DNA from: Syntrophaceticus sp050949745
Lineage (GTDB): Bacteria > Bacillota > DSM-12270 > Thermacetogeniales > Thermacetogeniaceae
Assembly (NCBI GenBank): GCA_050949745.1
Contig: JBMNGF010000018.1
Span: 1 to 64,000 of the forward strand
Direction of reading: 5' to 3'
Length of the DNA stretch: 64,000 nt
Shown here: piece after piece, positions 8,109-16,725 of the stretch
How the letters are laid out: every line of letters begins with the position of its first letter
How positions within the stretch are numbered: the stretch's first letter is position 1
Position numbers and translations under genes: made by a program
The notes under the pieces: model-generated
The model's database searches: none
What the model was told of the DNA's origin: nothing
Seen by the model: only the letters and a program-made list of their open reading frames with translations

Positions 8109-9650
8109 TTACTTGGTGATATATACTTTTTCCAGACTGGGCTTGAATAAGGGATCAATCTTCAAATCTTTAACATTACTTCTGGTAGCATAGATACAAA
8201 CATCATTATAAACAGGTGCAATCGGCACATCCTCAGCCACCAGCTTCTGCAGTTCACTGTAGAGCTTCTGTCTTGATGCCATATCTTTTCCGGTAGCAGC
8301 CTCAGCTACTAGGCTGTCTGCCTCAGGATTAGTATAACCAAGACCCCTTGCCACATTCATCTGCCCCTCAGAGTGAATCCAGCGACCAAAGAAGAAATCC
8401 GGGTCTCCCGTCATCAGTGTATACGGGGAGAGAGTCATATCAAACTCACCCTTCTCCAATGCATCTTTCCAAGCAGCCATCTCCATCGACTTCAACTCTA
8501 CATCAAGATTAAGAGCTTTCAGCTCAGACTGTAATATTTCGGCAATTGATTTATATGGCCATCTATTAGCTAAAGCAGCGTTGATGACAAAATTCACCTT
8601 TTGCGGTTTGTCTACTTTGGCTGCCAGTTCCTTGGCTTTAGCTTTGTCTGTTTTCCATAGCCCCTTTTCTGCCCACTTCTCAGCCTGTGGAGTGTAAATT
8701 GTATCCGCAGGCTCACCGTAACCGCTCAGCACTTTATCCACCAACTGCACGCGGTCCAGGGATAAACTAACCGCCTTGCGGAGATTTTTATCTTTGAAGG
8801 GTTCCTTTTTGTTGTTAAAAATTATATAGTGTGATGTTGTCACCGGCTTTGTAAGCAAGACCAGGTTTTTGTCCTCTTTAATGGTGGATGCCTGCTCCGG
8901 CAAAACACCTCCCACATCCACAATGGCCTGTATTTCACCGGTCGTCAATGCAGCTAGACGTGTTGAGGGATCGGACACAGTTTTGAATGTCACTTTCTCC
9001 AACTTGGCCTTTTTGCCCCAGTAGTTATCATTGCGGGTAATAACCAGCTCTTCACCCTTTTTGTAGTCCTCGAACTTAAATGGACCTGTGCCATAGGGAT
9101 GGGTTACTTTCCCCTCTTCATTGAAACTCTTCGGGCTGAAAATGGGACAGCCATGGTACGCCACCTTGGCTGGAAAAGCTGGCTCCGGGCGGTTGAAGGC
9201 AAACTTGACAGTTTTATCATCCACTGCTTCTACCTTATCCAGAGTAAGAAAGGTGCCATAGCCATCCAGCTTGGGGGTGTTCTTTAAACGCATGACACTT
9301 TTGACCACTGCATCGGCATTGAGAGGAGAATCATCGTGAAACTTGACACCATCACGCAGCGTAACCATCCAGACCTTATTGGTGTCATCAGGGGTAAGTT
9401 TTGTCGCCAGCTGCATTACCGGTTCCAGGTCATCACCCGGGTAGGTAAGCCCTTCCCAAACCCCTGTACTGCCATGTAAGAAGTTGGCGGTTTCTGGGCC
9501 CTCATAAAAATCCCTGCCAATACCAATAACCAGTTCCTGAGGAACCTTGTCCTTTTCCGACTGCACCTCTTTTTCTGAATCGCAACCCAGTAAAAGCCCG
9601 CAAGAGAGCAGCACTACCAATAACAACAAAATGGCTTTTTTGAAACGCAA
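8109..9650 (-). CDS. ABC transporter substrate-binding lipoprotein (SBP family 5)
   Basis: A 513-residue extracytoplasmic binding protein of the peptide/nickel (OppA/DppA/NikA) class. The lipoprotein signal ends in the lipobox LLLGC (Cys at about residue 23). The mature part has the family signatures W...LRDGVKFHDDSPLNADAVV and the C-terminal YSELQKLV...DVPIAPVYND. The start is TTG 9650, with GGAGGG closely upstream. The longer ATG at 9668 would overlap that ribosome site. It has no permease or ATPase genes beside it, so it is an orphan and may feed another transporter. A paralogous fragment of its C-terminus lies at 53494-53733, next to a complete system. The ligand (nickel chelate, peptide or other) is undetermined. 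Confidence 0.8.
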   Translation of the reverse strand: MRFKKAILLLLVVLLSCGLLLGCDSEKEVQSEKDKVPQELVIGIGRDFYEGPETANFLHGSTGVWEGLTYPGDDLEPVMQLATKLTPDDTNKVWMVTLRDGVKFHDDSPLNADAVVKSVMRLKNTPKLDGYGTFLTLDKVEAVDDKTVKFAFNRPEPAFPAKVAYHGCPIFSPKSFNEEGKVTHPYGTGPFKFEDYKKGEELVITRNDNYWGKKAKLEKVTFKTVSDPSTRLAALTTGEIQAIVDVGGVLPEQASTIKEDKNLVLLTKPVTTSHYIIFNNKKEPFKDKNLRKAVSLSLDRVQLVDKVLSGYGEPADTIYTPQAEKWAEKGLWKTDKAKAKELAAKVDKPQKVNFVINAALANRWPYKSIAEILQSELKALNLDVELKSMEMAAWKDALEKGEFDMTLSPYTLMTGDPDFFFGRWIHSEGQMNVARGLGYTNPEADSLVAEAATGKDMASRQKLYSELQKLVAEDVPIAPVYNDVCIYATRSNVKDLKIDPLFKPSLEKVYITK

Positions 9651-9733
9651 ATTTTCTCCCTCCTCCATAGTAATTTGGGATACCTAAGCCAGCAAAAAGT
9701 TCTAATATCTCATATAGTTCACATCCTTTCTAG

Positions 9734-9871
9734 ATATTTTTGTCTTTTTGTTTCTACTGGAGAGTGATACAGGAATCAAGTGAATTGGATTCAATAGATC
9801 AAGGATGGGTTAGTTTTGAGGACGAGCGAATCTTACTAAATACAGTGCTTGATTTTTTGCTGAATATATAA
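9734..9871 (+). pseudogene. Short C-terminal gene scrap
   Basis: An open stretch without a start codon, ending at TAA 9869-9871, gives a plausible C-terminus (ESSELDSIDQGWVSFEDE...LLNI) and is followed at once by a terminator-like hairpin. It may be the tail of a deleted gene. I do not recognise the family. Confidence 0.3.
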
Positions 9872-9875
9872 AAAA

Positions 9876-9915
9876 CACGAAGATATATACGTACTTATAT
9901 ACCTTCGTGGTATTA
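9876..9915 (+). terminator. Strong hairpin terminator
   Basis: CACGAAG (9876-9882) pairs with CTTCGTG (9903-9909), with ATATATA/TATATA pairing inside, followed by GTATTATTTATT. The stem could act on either strand. The minus-strand side is A-rich (AAAAAA at 9870-9875, a T run on that strand). Confidence 0.5.
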
Positions 9916-10055
9916 TTTATTGAAAATTATAATATTAATATTTATGGTATATGGAAATACATAACCATAAAATACGCCAAACAAGCAACCTATATTTAGA
10001 CCGTCAAGCTCTCAAACAACGCATAAATAGCATACTTCAGTATGCAATTATGAAT

Positions 10056-10274
10056 ATTTTATCATATTGAATTTTAGTGTCAATAATTTCGACATTTTTT
10101 CGACATTTTCCCAGTGCTGACGCATAAAAAGGTTTATCAATCACCTGGGGCTTCAGTTTGCCCCAGGCCAGGATTCTTGATGGATGGAGAGCGTGTCGTC
10201 ATGAACATAGCCAAGTATAAAAACCACTGGGAAGAACTGAGCCGTGAAGGATGGCACGGCCTGGACAAAGAACT
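10056..10274. repeat. Left copy of 219-bp target duplication flanking IS1634-family element
   Basis: Identical to 12281-12499 by direct reading. It begins ATTTTATCATATTG and ends GGACAAAGAACT, and the flanking bases differ on both sides (T versus G before, C versus G after). Long variable target duplications are a known property of the IS1634 family. Confidence 0.9.
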
Positions 10275-12280
10275 CGTTAGTTTTACACCTTAACTAAAAA
10301 CGAAAATCCTGAAACCCTTGCGGCAAAACGCTTCAAGGGCATATTTTTTCTGTTTTTATTTCTTTTTTAGGTATAGGATTGTATAGGTTATTGTGGTATA
10401 ATAAAACTATACATCCTTTGTTTGGGGAGGTGCTCTTTTGAATCTTAAACAGTCCCGCAGAAAAGACGGCAGAGTCTATCTTTCTATTGAAAAAGCCTAT
10501 CGTGACAAGGCAACTGGCAAACCCAGAGCTAAAACGATTAAATCTCTCGGTTATTTAGATGTTCTGGAGAAGGAATATGATGACCCTATTGCCCATTTCA
10601 AAAAAGTTGCTCGCCGGATGACGGAAGAGGAAAAAGCGGAGAAGAAGTTATCTTTGTCGGTCGATATGGATGAGAAGCTCGCTCCCGATACGGACAACAG
10701 AAAAAACTTCGGGTATGCCGCCATCTTGAAGATTTACCACGAACTCCGCTTGGATGTTTTTTTTAAGAACAAGTCCAGGCATAAGAAGTTTAAGTACAAT
10801 ACGAATTCCATAATGATTATGCTTGTCGTCTCTAGATTGCTCTCGCCTGGCTCTAAGAAGAAGGCTTTCGAGGAAAAGGGTCGCTATTTCGAACGCTTCA
10901 ATTTCTCCTTAGTAGATGTCTATCGTTCTCTTTCTCACTTTGCTGAGATTTCGAAGGAGTTCCAAAGGTATCTGAACGCTCAGATTACTGAGAAATATGG
11001 ACGCAATACGAAAACGATCTATTACGATGTGACGAATTTCTATTTTGAGATTGATGAAGAGGATGAGTTACGCAGGTTGGGACTGAGCAAAGAGAAACGC
11101 CGCGACCCCATTGTGCAGATGGGTCTGGCGATGGATGCGGACGGGATCCCGCTGCATTATGATCTGTTTCCGGGCAATACGACGGATAAGGAGACCTTCC
11201 GGCCGGTCATCGGCGAGGTCAGAAGAAACTATGATACCGGCAGGATTATTGTTGTCGCTGACATGGGGATTATTACGGGTGATAATATTTTTTATCTTCA
11301 AGGCAAGGAGAAGGGGAGAAATTTTAACGGTTATGTCTTCAGTTTTTCGGTCAGGGGTGGTACCAAGGCTTTTAAAGAGTATGTCCTCTCTGATAAAGGC
11401 TATCTGGATAAAGACGGCAAACGTCCTGATGAAGACACGGACTTCAAGCTCAAAAGCAGGGTGATCGCGCGTGATATCAATGTGACGCTGTTAAGCGGGA
11501 AAAAGGCCAAGAAAACCGTGTATGAGAAGCAGGTGGTCTTCTGGGGAAAAAAGTATGCCTTGAAGGCTCGGACAGAGCGCGAGGAGATCTTGAAAAAGGC
11601 TCATGATCTGGCGGCTAATCCTCAAAAGTATTCGAAGGCCACAGCTTACGGCGCAGCCAAGTATGTGAAGAACGTGAAGTTTGATAAAAAGACAGGCGAA
11701 ATTCTTCAAGTTAAAGACCATCTTGTCTTTGATGCTGCAAAAGTAGCTGAAGAGGAAAAGTACGACGGCTACTACGCTATTGTCACCAGTGAACTGGATA
11801 TGTCGGATACTGAGGTGATCGATACTTACCGCGGTCTATGGCAGATCGAAGAGACTTTCCGTGTTACTAAGGGGGTGCTGGAAACGCGGCCGGTCTATGT
11901 GTCGCTTGAGGATCACATTAACGCTCACTTTCTCACTTGTTTTTTAGCTCTCACTATTTTACGAATAATGCAAAAGAAAACGGGCCGGCTTTTCTCTGCT
12001 GAAAGGATTGTTGAATGTCTCAACAAGATTTCCTGTTCCAATGAGCAGGACAATGTTTATTTGTTTGATTACAGAAGTGTGATCTCAGATGCTATCGGGC
12101 AGGCGCTGGGAATTGATTTCACTAATAAAAGGCTTACTCTGGGGGCGATAAAAAAAGTTTTGGCTCAAGTCAAAAAATGAGGTTTTACACTACATATTTG
12201 TGACAAAATCAAAAGACCGCTATCCCATGTGTATCAAGGGGTTGCGGCCTTTTATCTGCCATTTTGGTGTAAAAGTCAGG
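10275..12280 (+). mobile_element. IS1634-family insertion sequence, complete
   Basis: A 2006-bp element bounded exactly by the two 219-bp duplications. The ends are imperfect inverted repeats: CGTTAGTTTTACACC on the left and CCTGACTTTTACACC (reverse complement) on the right, 12 of 15 matching with TTTTACACC exact. It contains one intact transposase gene. A short leader (about 10370-10430) carries possible promoter sequence. Confidence 0.9.
10438..12180 (+). CDS. IS1634-family DDE transposase
   Basis: A 580-residue transposase, full length for the IS1634 branch of the IS4 superfamily. The recognisable blocks are YYDVTNFYFE (first catalytic Asp), GLAMDADGIPLHYDLFPGNTTDKETF, IIVVADMGI (second Asp) and, near the C-terminus, TYRGLWQIEETFRVTKGVLETRPVYV (the Y(2)R(3)E(6)K-type block with the catalytic Glu). 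The start is TTG 10438 with GGGAGGT 6-7 bases before it. The gene appears intact, so the element may still be active. Confidence 0.92.
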   Translation: MNLKQSRRKDGRVYLSIEKAYRDKATGKPRAKTIKSLGYLDVLEKEYDDPIAHFKKVARRMTEEEKAEKKLSLSVDMDEKLAPDTDNRKNFGYAAILKIYHELRLDVFFKNKSRHKKFKYNTNSIMIMLVVSRLLSPGSKKKAFEEKGRYFERFNFSLVDVYRSLSHFAEISKEFQRYLNAQITEKYGRNTKTIYYDVTNFYFEIDEEDELRRLGLSKEKRRDPIVQMGLAMDADGIPLHYDLFPGNTTDKETFRPVIGEVRRNYDTGRIIVVADMGIITGDNIFYLQGKEKGRNFNGYVFSFSVRGGTKAFKEYVLSDKGYLDKDGKRPDEDTDFKLKSRVIARDINVTLLSGKKAKKTVYEKQVVFWGKKYALKARTEREEILKKAHDLAANPQKYSKATAYGAAKYVKNVKFDKKTGEILQVKDHLVFDAAKVAEEEKYDGYYAIVTSELDMSDTEVIDTYRGLWQIEETFRVTKGVLETRPVYVSLEDHINAHFLTCFLALTILRIMQKKTGRLFSAERIVECLNKISCSNEQDNVYLFDYRSVISDAIGQALGIDFTNKRLTLGAIKKVLAQVKK

Positions 12281-12499
12281 ATTTTATCATATTGAATTTT
12301 AGTGTCAATAATTTCGACATTTTTTCGACATTTTCCCAGTGCTGACGCATAAAAAGGTTTATCAATCACCTGGGGCTTCAGTTTGCCCCAGGCCAGGATT
12401 CTTGATGGATGGAGAGCGTGTCGTCATGAACATAGCCAAGTATAAAAACCACTGGGAAGAACTGAGCCGTGAAGGATGGCACGGCCTGGACAAAGAACT
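12281..12499. repeat. Right copy of 219-bp target duplication
   Basis: A perfect match to 10056-10274. It contains an 8-bp perfect hairpin, CCTGGGGC/GCCCCAGG (about 12370-12393), and the start of the nuclease-like fragment, which continues only on this side. The interrupted gene therefore reads rightwards from here. Confidence 0.9.
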
Positions 12500-12600
12500 G
12501 CAAGAGCGTCACCGCAGCGACCTGCTGCAGGTGTTGGCCTACTCAACAATATCTGCAAGCAAGAGAGTAGTTTGCTGCCTGGCTTACCCCTGCCGCTTTC
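12339..12600 (+). pseudogene. Fragment resembling a PD-(D/E)XK / McrC-type nuclease C-terminus
   Basis: The frame contains LMDGERVVMNIAKYKNHWEE and, about 25 residues on, RHRSDLLQVLAYSTISAS and VVCCLAYPC. A strand ending in (D)xKYK, followed by D(L/V)xQ(M/V)LAY and then a hydrophobic strand ending in YP, is typical of McrC/PD-(D/E)XK nucleases. Here the usual Asp before xKYK is Asn-Ile-Ala. After about 12600 the frame runs into unrelated sequence. The first half also exists in the left duplication copy (to 10274). I regard this as a dead remnant of a restriction-type nuclease. The family assignment is tentative. Confidence 0.35.
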
Positions 12601-12612
12601 AGACCTGGTATT

Positions 12613-12640
12613 CACCAGCAAGCTCGGGGAGAAAAACACC
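12613..12640 (-). repeat. Dispersed repeat, partial inverted copy C
   Basis: On the minus strand this reads a T run, then CTCCCCGAGCTTGCT, the same as the right-hand part of copies A (7996) and B (15662). Confidence 0.4.
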
Positions 12641-12730
12641 TCCCCTCCCCTTGCTTCCCCACCATGCTTGCTACATACTTTACGAGACACAATTATGGTA
12701 TAATAGAGCCATAGAAGGGGGGCGAATATT

Positions 12731-12991
12731 ATGCCAAAGATTATTCCAATTCGTGATTTGAAAAACACAAGCAAGATTTCCCGAATGTGCCATGAATCGA
12801 ATGATCCTATTTTTGTAACTAAAAACGGGTATGGGGATATTGTTATCATGAGCATGAAAGTGTACAAAGAAAAGATGTTTATGTCTGATGTATATCGTAA
12901 GCTGGATGCTGCCGAAGAACAATTAGCTGAGGGAAAATTACTTGACGGGGATGCGTCACTAAAGAAAATAAGAGAAAAATACAATGTATAA
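12731..12991 (+). CDS. Phd/YefM-family antitoxin
   Basis: An 86-residue antitoxin. The N-terminal DNA-binding Phd/YefM fold shows as IIPIRDLKNTSKISRMCHE, PIFVTKNGYGDIVIMSM. The C-terminal helix that would wrap the toxin is acidic and Glu-rich. AAGGGGGG lies upstream of ATG 12731. It overlaps the start of the toxin frame by 8 bases (ATG 12984 within AATGTATAA), the usual arrangement of relBE/phd-doc operons, in which the antitoxin also represses the operon. The toxin is broken, so this antitoxin is orphaned unless it serves another pair. Confidence 0.8.
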   Translation: MPKIIPIRDLKNTSKISRMCHESNDPIFVTKNGYGDIVIMSMKVYKEKMFMSDVYRKLDAAEEQLAEGKLLDGDASLKKIREKYNV

Positions 12992-13221
12992 GCTTGTTAT
13001 CACAGAACTTGCTCATCAGGATATGGATAATATTGCATCATACATTGCCATCCAATTGGCAAACCCTGCAGCCGCGTCAGATTTTCTTGGCAAGGTCGAT
13101 AATGTTACAGCTTTCTTGCAATAGCCAATTGGAAAAAGGGGGTTATCGCAAGGCTGTTATAAAAAACTACGTCCTAGTCTATAAAGTTGATGAGAGGCGG
13201 CGCGGGAACCGTTGTAATTGA
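12984..13221 (+). pseudogene. RelE/ParE-family toxin, internally deleted and frameshifted
   Basis: The first 46 codons from ATG 12984 read MYKLVITELAHQDMDNIASYIA..., a normal ParE/RelE N-terminus, and stop at TAG 13122. The C-terminal half then appears in another frame as GGYRKAVIKNYVLVYKVDE, the conserved RelE strand block. About 20 residues that normally join the two are missing. It cannot make a toxin. The inactivation probably allowed the neighbouring region to decay. Confidence 0.7.
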
Positions 13222-13333
13222 TTTGGCTCCTGAAAACACAATACAACAGTCGGAGATATTCGACATTACAGTTACGGTCGGCTCCGATGAACACGTAATA
13301 GGGACTGATAGTACATCAATTAAAATACCTTAA
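13190..13333 (+). CDS. Short hypothetical ORF (47 aa), possibly a domain fragment
   Basis: ATG 13190 to TAA 13331-13333 encodes GTVVIDLAPENTIQQSE followed by IFDITVTVGSD. This is the look of the first strands of an Ig-like or cohesin-like surface domain. It overlaps the toxin relic, has no clear ribosome site and may be a leftover rather than a gene. Confidence 0.25.
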   Translation: MRGGAGTVVIDLAPENTIQQSEIFDITVTVGSDEHVIGTDSTSIKIP

Positions 13334-13633
13334 TTTACTCAAAATGACACTCCAGAATTCTTAATCAGTTTGTATTCTCCAATTTCGACCGTAATTATTT
13401 TGAAGCTCCTGCGCATGGATGGGTGGAAACATCTGGAGAGGGGTGAGTCGTTAAAACAAATAGTATTTATTGATATTAATGCCATATATTGTCCTGCATG
13501 TATGACGTAAAGGGCACTGAAACTATGGTACGCTGTGGATTATGGTGGATAACTCTTGCGGCCGGAAGGAGTTTTTGTTTAAGGGAGTACCTTGTAATAG
13601 CAACCTACAACTACTACGAAAGGAACGACAAGA

Positions 13634-14980
13634 ATGAATATTCCGCTCGGAGATCCGGAAGAATGGTATCAAAGATACAAAAAATTGTCACATGAAGAGA
13701 AAAATGAATTTTTATGTGAAACCGTAGGTAGCCCGATCCCGGATGATTTTTTTGAGGAAGATGATCTTTCTGAACTGCTGATTAGTTATTTTGAGGAATT
13801 GTTCCGCACAAAAGAATATCAAAAGATGTTTACCCTCTATGAATCAATCGCCGGCAACAACCCCTGGATGATGCATTTAAGAAAATTTTTCTATATTGAC
13901 AGGCTGATCATTGATTGGTGTCTTTTTCAAAAAGAAACAAGTAACCTTAACAAATATCTTGCAAGTTTTAAGGCCGATCCTGTGGAGTCAATTGATACTC
14001 TGATTCAGGTGTTGGATAAATTGATATTTTACGGGCAAACCGGTTATGCTTTGGATATTTCACGAAATGTTTATCAACGTGTTAAAGATTCCGACAAATT
14101 GATCATGGGAACGGAAGTAAAATTTGCTTATGTTATTTTGATATTAAAATTTCAAGATATATATAAAAAGCTTAAAAACAATCAGCCGGTTGATCAGCAG
14201 GTAGTATTAGATGATCTGGCGGAGTATGATTATGACATCACTGACATACTTGATGAAATCATACAGATATTGGGTCTTGATTACCGCAATATTGGGCAGT
14301 ATGAACTCGCTGAACTAAAAAAGAATGACGCTTTTCTCAGTAATTTAGGATTATTATTTTGTGTGTACATGTATGAAGAAAAAGGGGTGAATTTTTCCGC
14401 CAGCCATGAATTTTGGGACTTTGCCACCGTAAAATGTTTCAGCCGTGAGGCCGGAGATAAGAGTGGGGAATGTCAATTTGACGAATTATTCAGATTGGAT
14501 GAGCGGCAATTTAATGAAAATATTTCAGGACGCCTCGGGTTTTTTTCTAATAAAAGAACGCACGGTATCGCCACGGCCTGGGGTATGCAATATTTATACG
14601 ACTTCCTGATTGTCAATGAACTAATTTCTGAAGGTATTCACCGGCAAGCATTGGACGCAATCGGACGAATGAAGAGTGAAATAATAGAAGCCTACTCCAG
14701 GGTACTATGGTGTTATGATTTTGTTCACTCCTGGGACAGGCCCGCTTCCTGTGATGCCGCAGAGTTTGAAACAGAAAAGGATTTGTTCGCCGAAACTTTT
14801 GCTAAGAGCTTTGAGTTCGCCGGTATTTCATTACCGGATTCCGAACGTACTCAGAAAAAACAACCTGGATACTACGCAAGCGTCACAGAAGGGACCAAAA
14901 CAACAGGGCCAAAAGTCGGCAGAAATGCCCCCTGCCCTTGCGGCAGCGGTAAAAAATACAAGAAGTGCTGCGGAAAATAG
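13634..14980 (+). CDS. SEC-C metal-binding motif protein
   Basis: A 448-residue protein whose last 20 residues form a SEC-C zinc motif (RNAPCPCGSGKKYKKCC), as at the end of SecA and of many stand-alone cytoplasmic proteins. The preceding 420 residues are mostly helical and acidic, with no enzyme motif I recognise. ATG 13634 is preceded by AAAGGAACG at about 8-9 bases. It stands alone on the plus strand between the decayed toxin-antitoxin region and gene scraps. SEC-C proteins often bind Zn2+ and contact ribosomes or other proteins, but no role can be assigned here. Confidence 0.75.
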   Translation: MNIPLGDPEEWYQRYKKLSHEEKNEFLCETVGSPIPDDFFEEDDLSELLISYFEELFRTKEYQKMFTLYESIAGNNPWMMHLRKFFYIDRLIIDWCLFQKETSNLNKYLASFKADPVESIDTLIQVLDKLIFYGQTGYALDISRNVYQRVKDSDKLIMGTEVKFAYVILILKFQDIYKKLKNNQPVDQQVVLDDLAEYDYDITDILDEIIQILGLDYRNIGQYELAELKKNDAFLSNLGLLFCVYMYEEKGVNFSASHEFWDFATVKCFSREAGDKSGECQFDELFRLDERQFNENISGRLGFFSNKRTHGIATAWGMQYLYDFLIVNELISEGIHRQALDAIGRMKSEIIEAYSRVLWCYDFVHSWDRPASCDAAEFETEKDLFAETFAKSFEFAGISLPDSERTQKKQPGYYASVTEGTKTTGPKVGRNAPCPCGSGKKYKKCCGK

Positions 14981-15109
14981 CCAGAGATCCCTGCTCCCTT
15001 TAGAAACAAGAAAGGTGAAGGACGAAATTACTGTAGAATTAGCCGTGCTTCTGACCTCTATTTGGTGGTATAATTCTTCTTGTGGTAGATATAGGAAATG
15101 TTTATTTGA

Positions 15110-15331
15110 GGTGAATATAGATTTTATAACAAGGTCAGCAAGCAGCTTCCCAACGCAAAGACTTATTTAAAACTGATTGCTGCCTGCAACAATGTATTTG
15201 AAAAAAGTGATACTTCTCACCACAGTTTCCCTGGGCTGTCACGTGAAGCATGGATATCATCGACTACAATAACATATGAAAAGAGATACTGGATCTATAC
15301 TCCCGGAGACAGGTCCTCAGAATTGACGTAG
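15110..15331 (+). pseudogene. Gene scrap, C-terminal end of an unknown protein
   Basis: A 73-codon open stretch with no start codon, ending at TAG 15329-15331. It reads as normal protein (SKQLPNAKTYLKLIAACNN, YEKRYWIYTPGDRSSELT). I do not recognise the family. It is probably a remnant. Confidence 0.3.
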
Positions 15332-15403
15332 TATTAGGACACAGCTCCCCAAAAATAAAGCTTGGCTGCAATATGTATATATTTTTCACTAACGGCTTTG
15401 TAG

Positions 15404-15439
15404 CCTATACCACCTATACCACCTATACCACCTATACCA
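15404..15439. repeat. Four tandem copies of the 9-mer CCTATACCA
   Basis: Perfect 4 x 9 bp. On the minus strand it reads in frame as repeated GIG within a short open frame (15334-15531) that otherwise shows no support as a gene. Confidence 0.85.
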
Positions 15440-15661
15440 TCAGTATCTACCGCCGAAAGAGATTTAATATGATCTTGAATTCTGCAATCATGAACTACCC
15501 CAGGACCGTTGTTAAATGAGCGCTTAACCACTCTCCAATCAGAAATATATTATTACCCTCGCTATTGCGAAGTCAGTGACCGGCTTGGGAAGGATAGGGC
15601 AGGTGTAGGTACTTTATAGGTAATCATTGAAGATTAAGCAACTCGATGATATCCGACAAAT

Positions 15662-15713
15662 GTCGGGTGGTAACCGGTACCTTTGCGAGGAGGCGCTTTT
15701 CTCCCCGAGCTTA
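15662..15713 (+). repeat. Dispersed repeat, copy B
   Basis: Same orientation as copy A at 7996: TCGGGTGGTAACCGGTACC, GCGAGG, T-rich stretch, CCCCGAGCTTACT. Confidence 0.55.
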
Positions 15714-15769
15714 CTAGAAAATGCAGGATCATAGCATACATATATGTCACATTGTTAATTCAGCAGTCA

Positions 15770-16180
15770 TCATTTATATCTATAAATGATAAAAGTGTCA
15801 AGTATAGGAAAGCGTTTAACAAGAATTCTCACTAACTGATTGTACAACGGATCTTCTGTGTCATCATTTTTATATTCTGCAATAATCTCATCACTTGATG
15901 AAGCAAGTCGGAGTGCCCAAAAAACCGCATCATAATCGGAACCCTGCAGACCGCCATCAAGCTCTAACCGGCATATTTCATCGAGTACCTCATTAAAATC
16001 ACTAATTGGATGTTTTTGATCAATTATTTGGTCAGTGGTACCATCTGCCCCGGAGGTAAAGTTAATATTACAATTATCGCCATCTGCCGATATAAGTGCC
16101 TGGGCATTGCCATACATAAATATAGTTACATAAAAGTATATTTTTCGTATATTTTCTTTTTCACAGCTATTAATTTTCAT
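15770..16180 (-). CDS. Hypothetical acidic protein (136 aa)
   Basis: ATG 16180 is preceded at about 9 bases by GAGGGA. The protein has an N-terminal beta-rich half and an acidic helical C-terminal half (ISDFNEVLDEICRLELDGG). It resembles small immunity-type or stress proteins only in general composition. No family is recognised and there is no partner gene in the same direction. Confidence 0.5.
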   Translation of the reverse strand: MKINSCEKENIRKIYFYVTIFMYGNAQALISADGDNCNINFTSGADGTTDQIIDQKHPISDFNEVLDEICRLELDGGLQGSDYDAVFWALRLASSSDEIIAEYKNDDTEDPLYNQLVRILVKRFPILDTFIIYRYK

Positions 16181-16717
16181 TTAATCAATTCCCTCTGTTC
16201 TATTTTCACCACCTACAATTTCGTCTTTCATATAGGTGCCGCATAAACGAAATCTATTCATATATGCTTACTGTTAGTGTAGCATAGACAATATCGCAAA
16301 ACTATAGTTTTAAGCATGTTAACATAAAGAAATCTGGGTGCAATATTAATGTATGCATATTGTTTTGCCGCCCAGGTAATTTTACGGATTGTTTTTCATT
16401 AGGGAATTATTGATCCTGTAACTTTGACCATCAAAAAGTAGCAGATAACAATGATGAACTAGCCCTAATGAAATCGGCGATTATAGATTTTGTCTGGCGG
16501 GTGGGGGATAGCGATAATGTGGTAACGGGGTAAATTGGTTCTCTACCCTCTAAGTAACCTTCCTACTAAAAGACGGGCAAAATTATTACCAACCAACCTT
16601 GCCAACACAAATATGACAACATATTGTCATAGCAACTTAGTATTATTTGCATAGGGGACGATTTTCGTTTTATTAGGGGTGTGCCCTAAAATAATTAAAT
16701 CCTTGATATGAATCTTT
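16181..16717. other. Intergenic region left of IS256-family element
   Basis: About 540 AT-rich bases. I see no coding frame of substance and no RNA gene. Confidence 0.5.
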
Positions 16718-16725
16718 TTAACGAA
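16718..16725. repeat. Left 8-bp target duplication (TTAACGAA)
   Basis: Identical to 18108-18115. An 8-bp duplication is usual for IS256-family insertion. Confidence 0.85.

Noticed and set aside
12424..12984. 186-codon minus-strand frame
   Set aside because: Antisense to the antitoxin and to the nuclease fragment, with low-complexity content, so it is a shadow frame.
15404..15439. Small CRISPR-like array
   Set aside because: The 9-bp units are directly adjacent with no spacers, so it is a simple tandem repeat.
15334..15531. 65-codon minus-strand frame containing GIGGIGGIG
   Set aside because: The glycine run only reflects the 9-bp tandem repeat. No start signal or family resemblance is seen.
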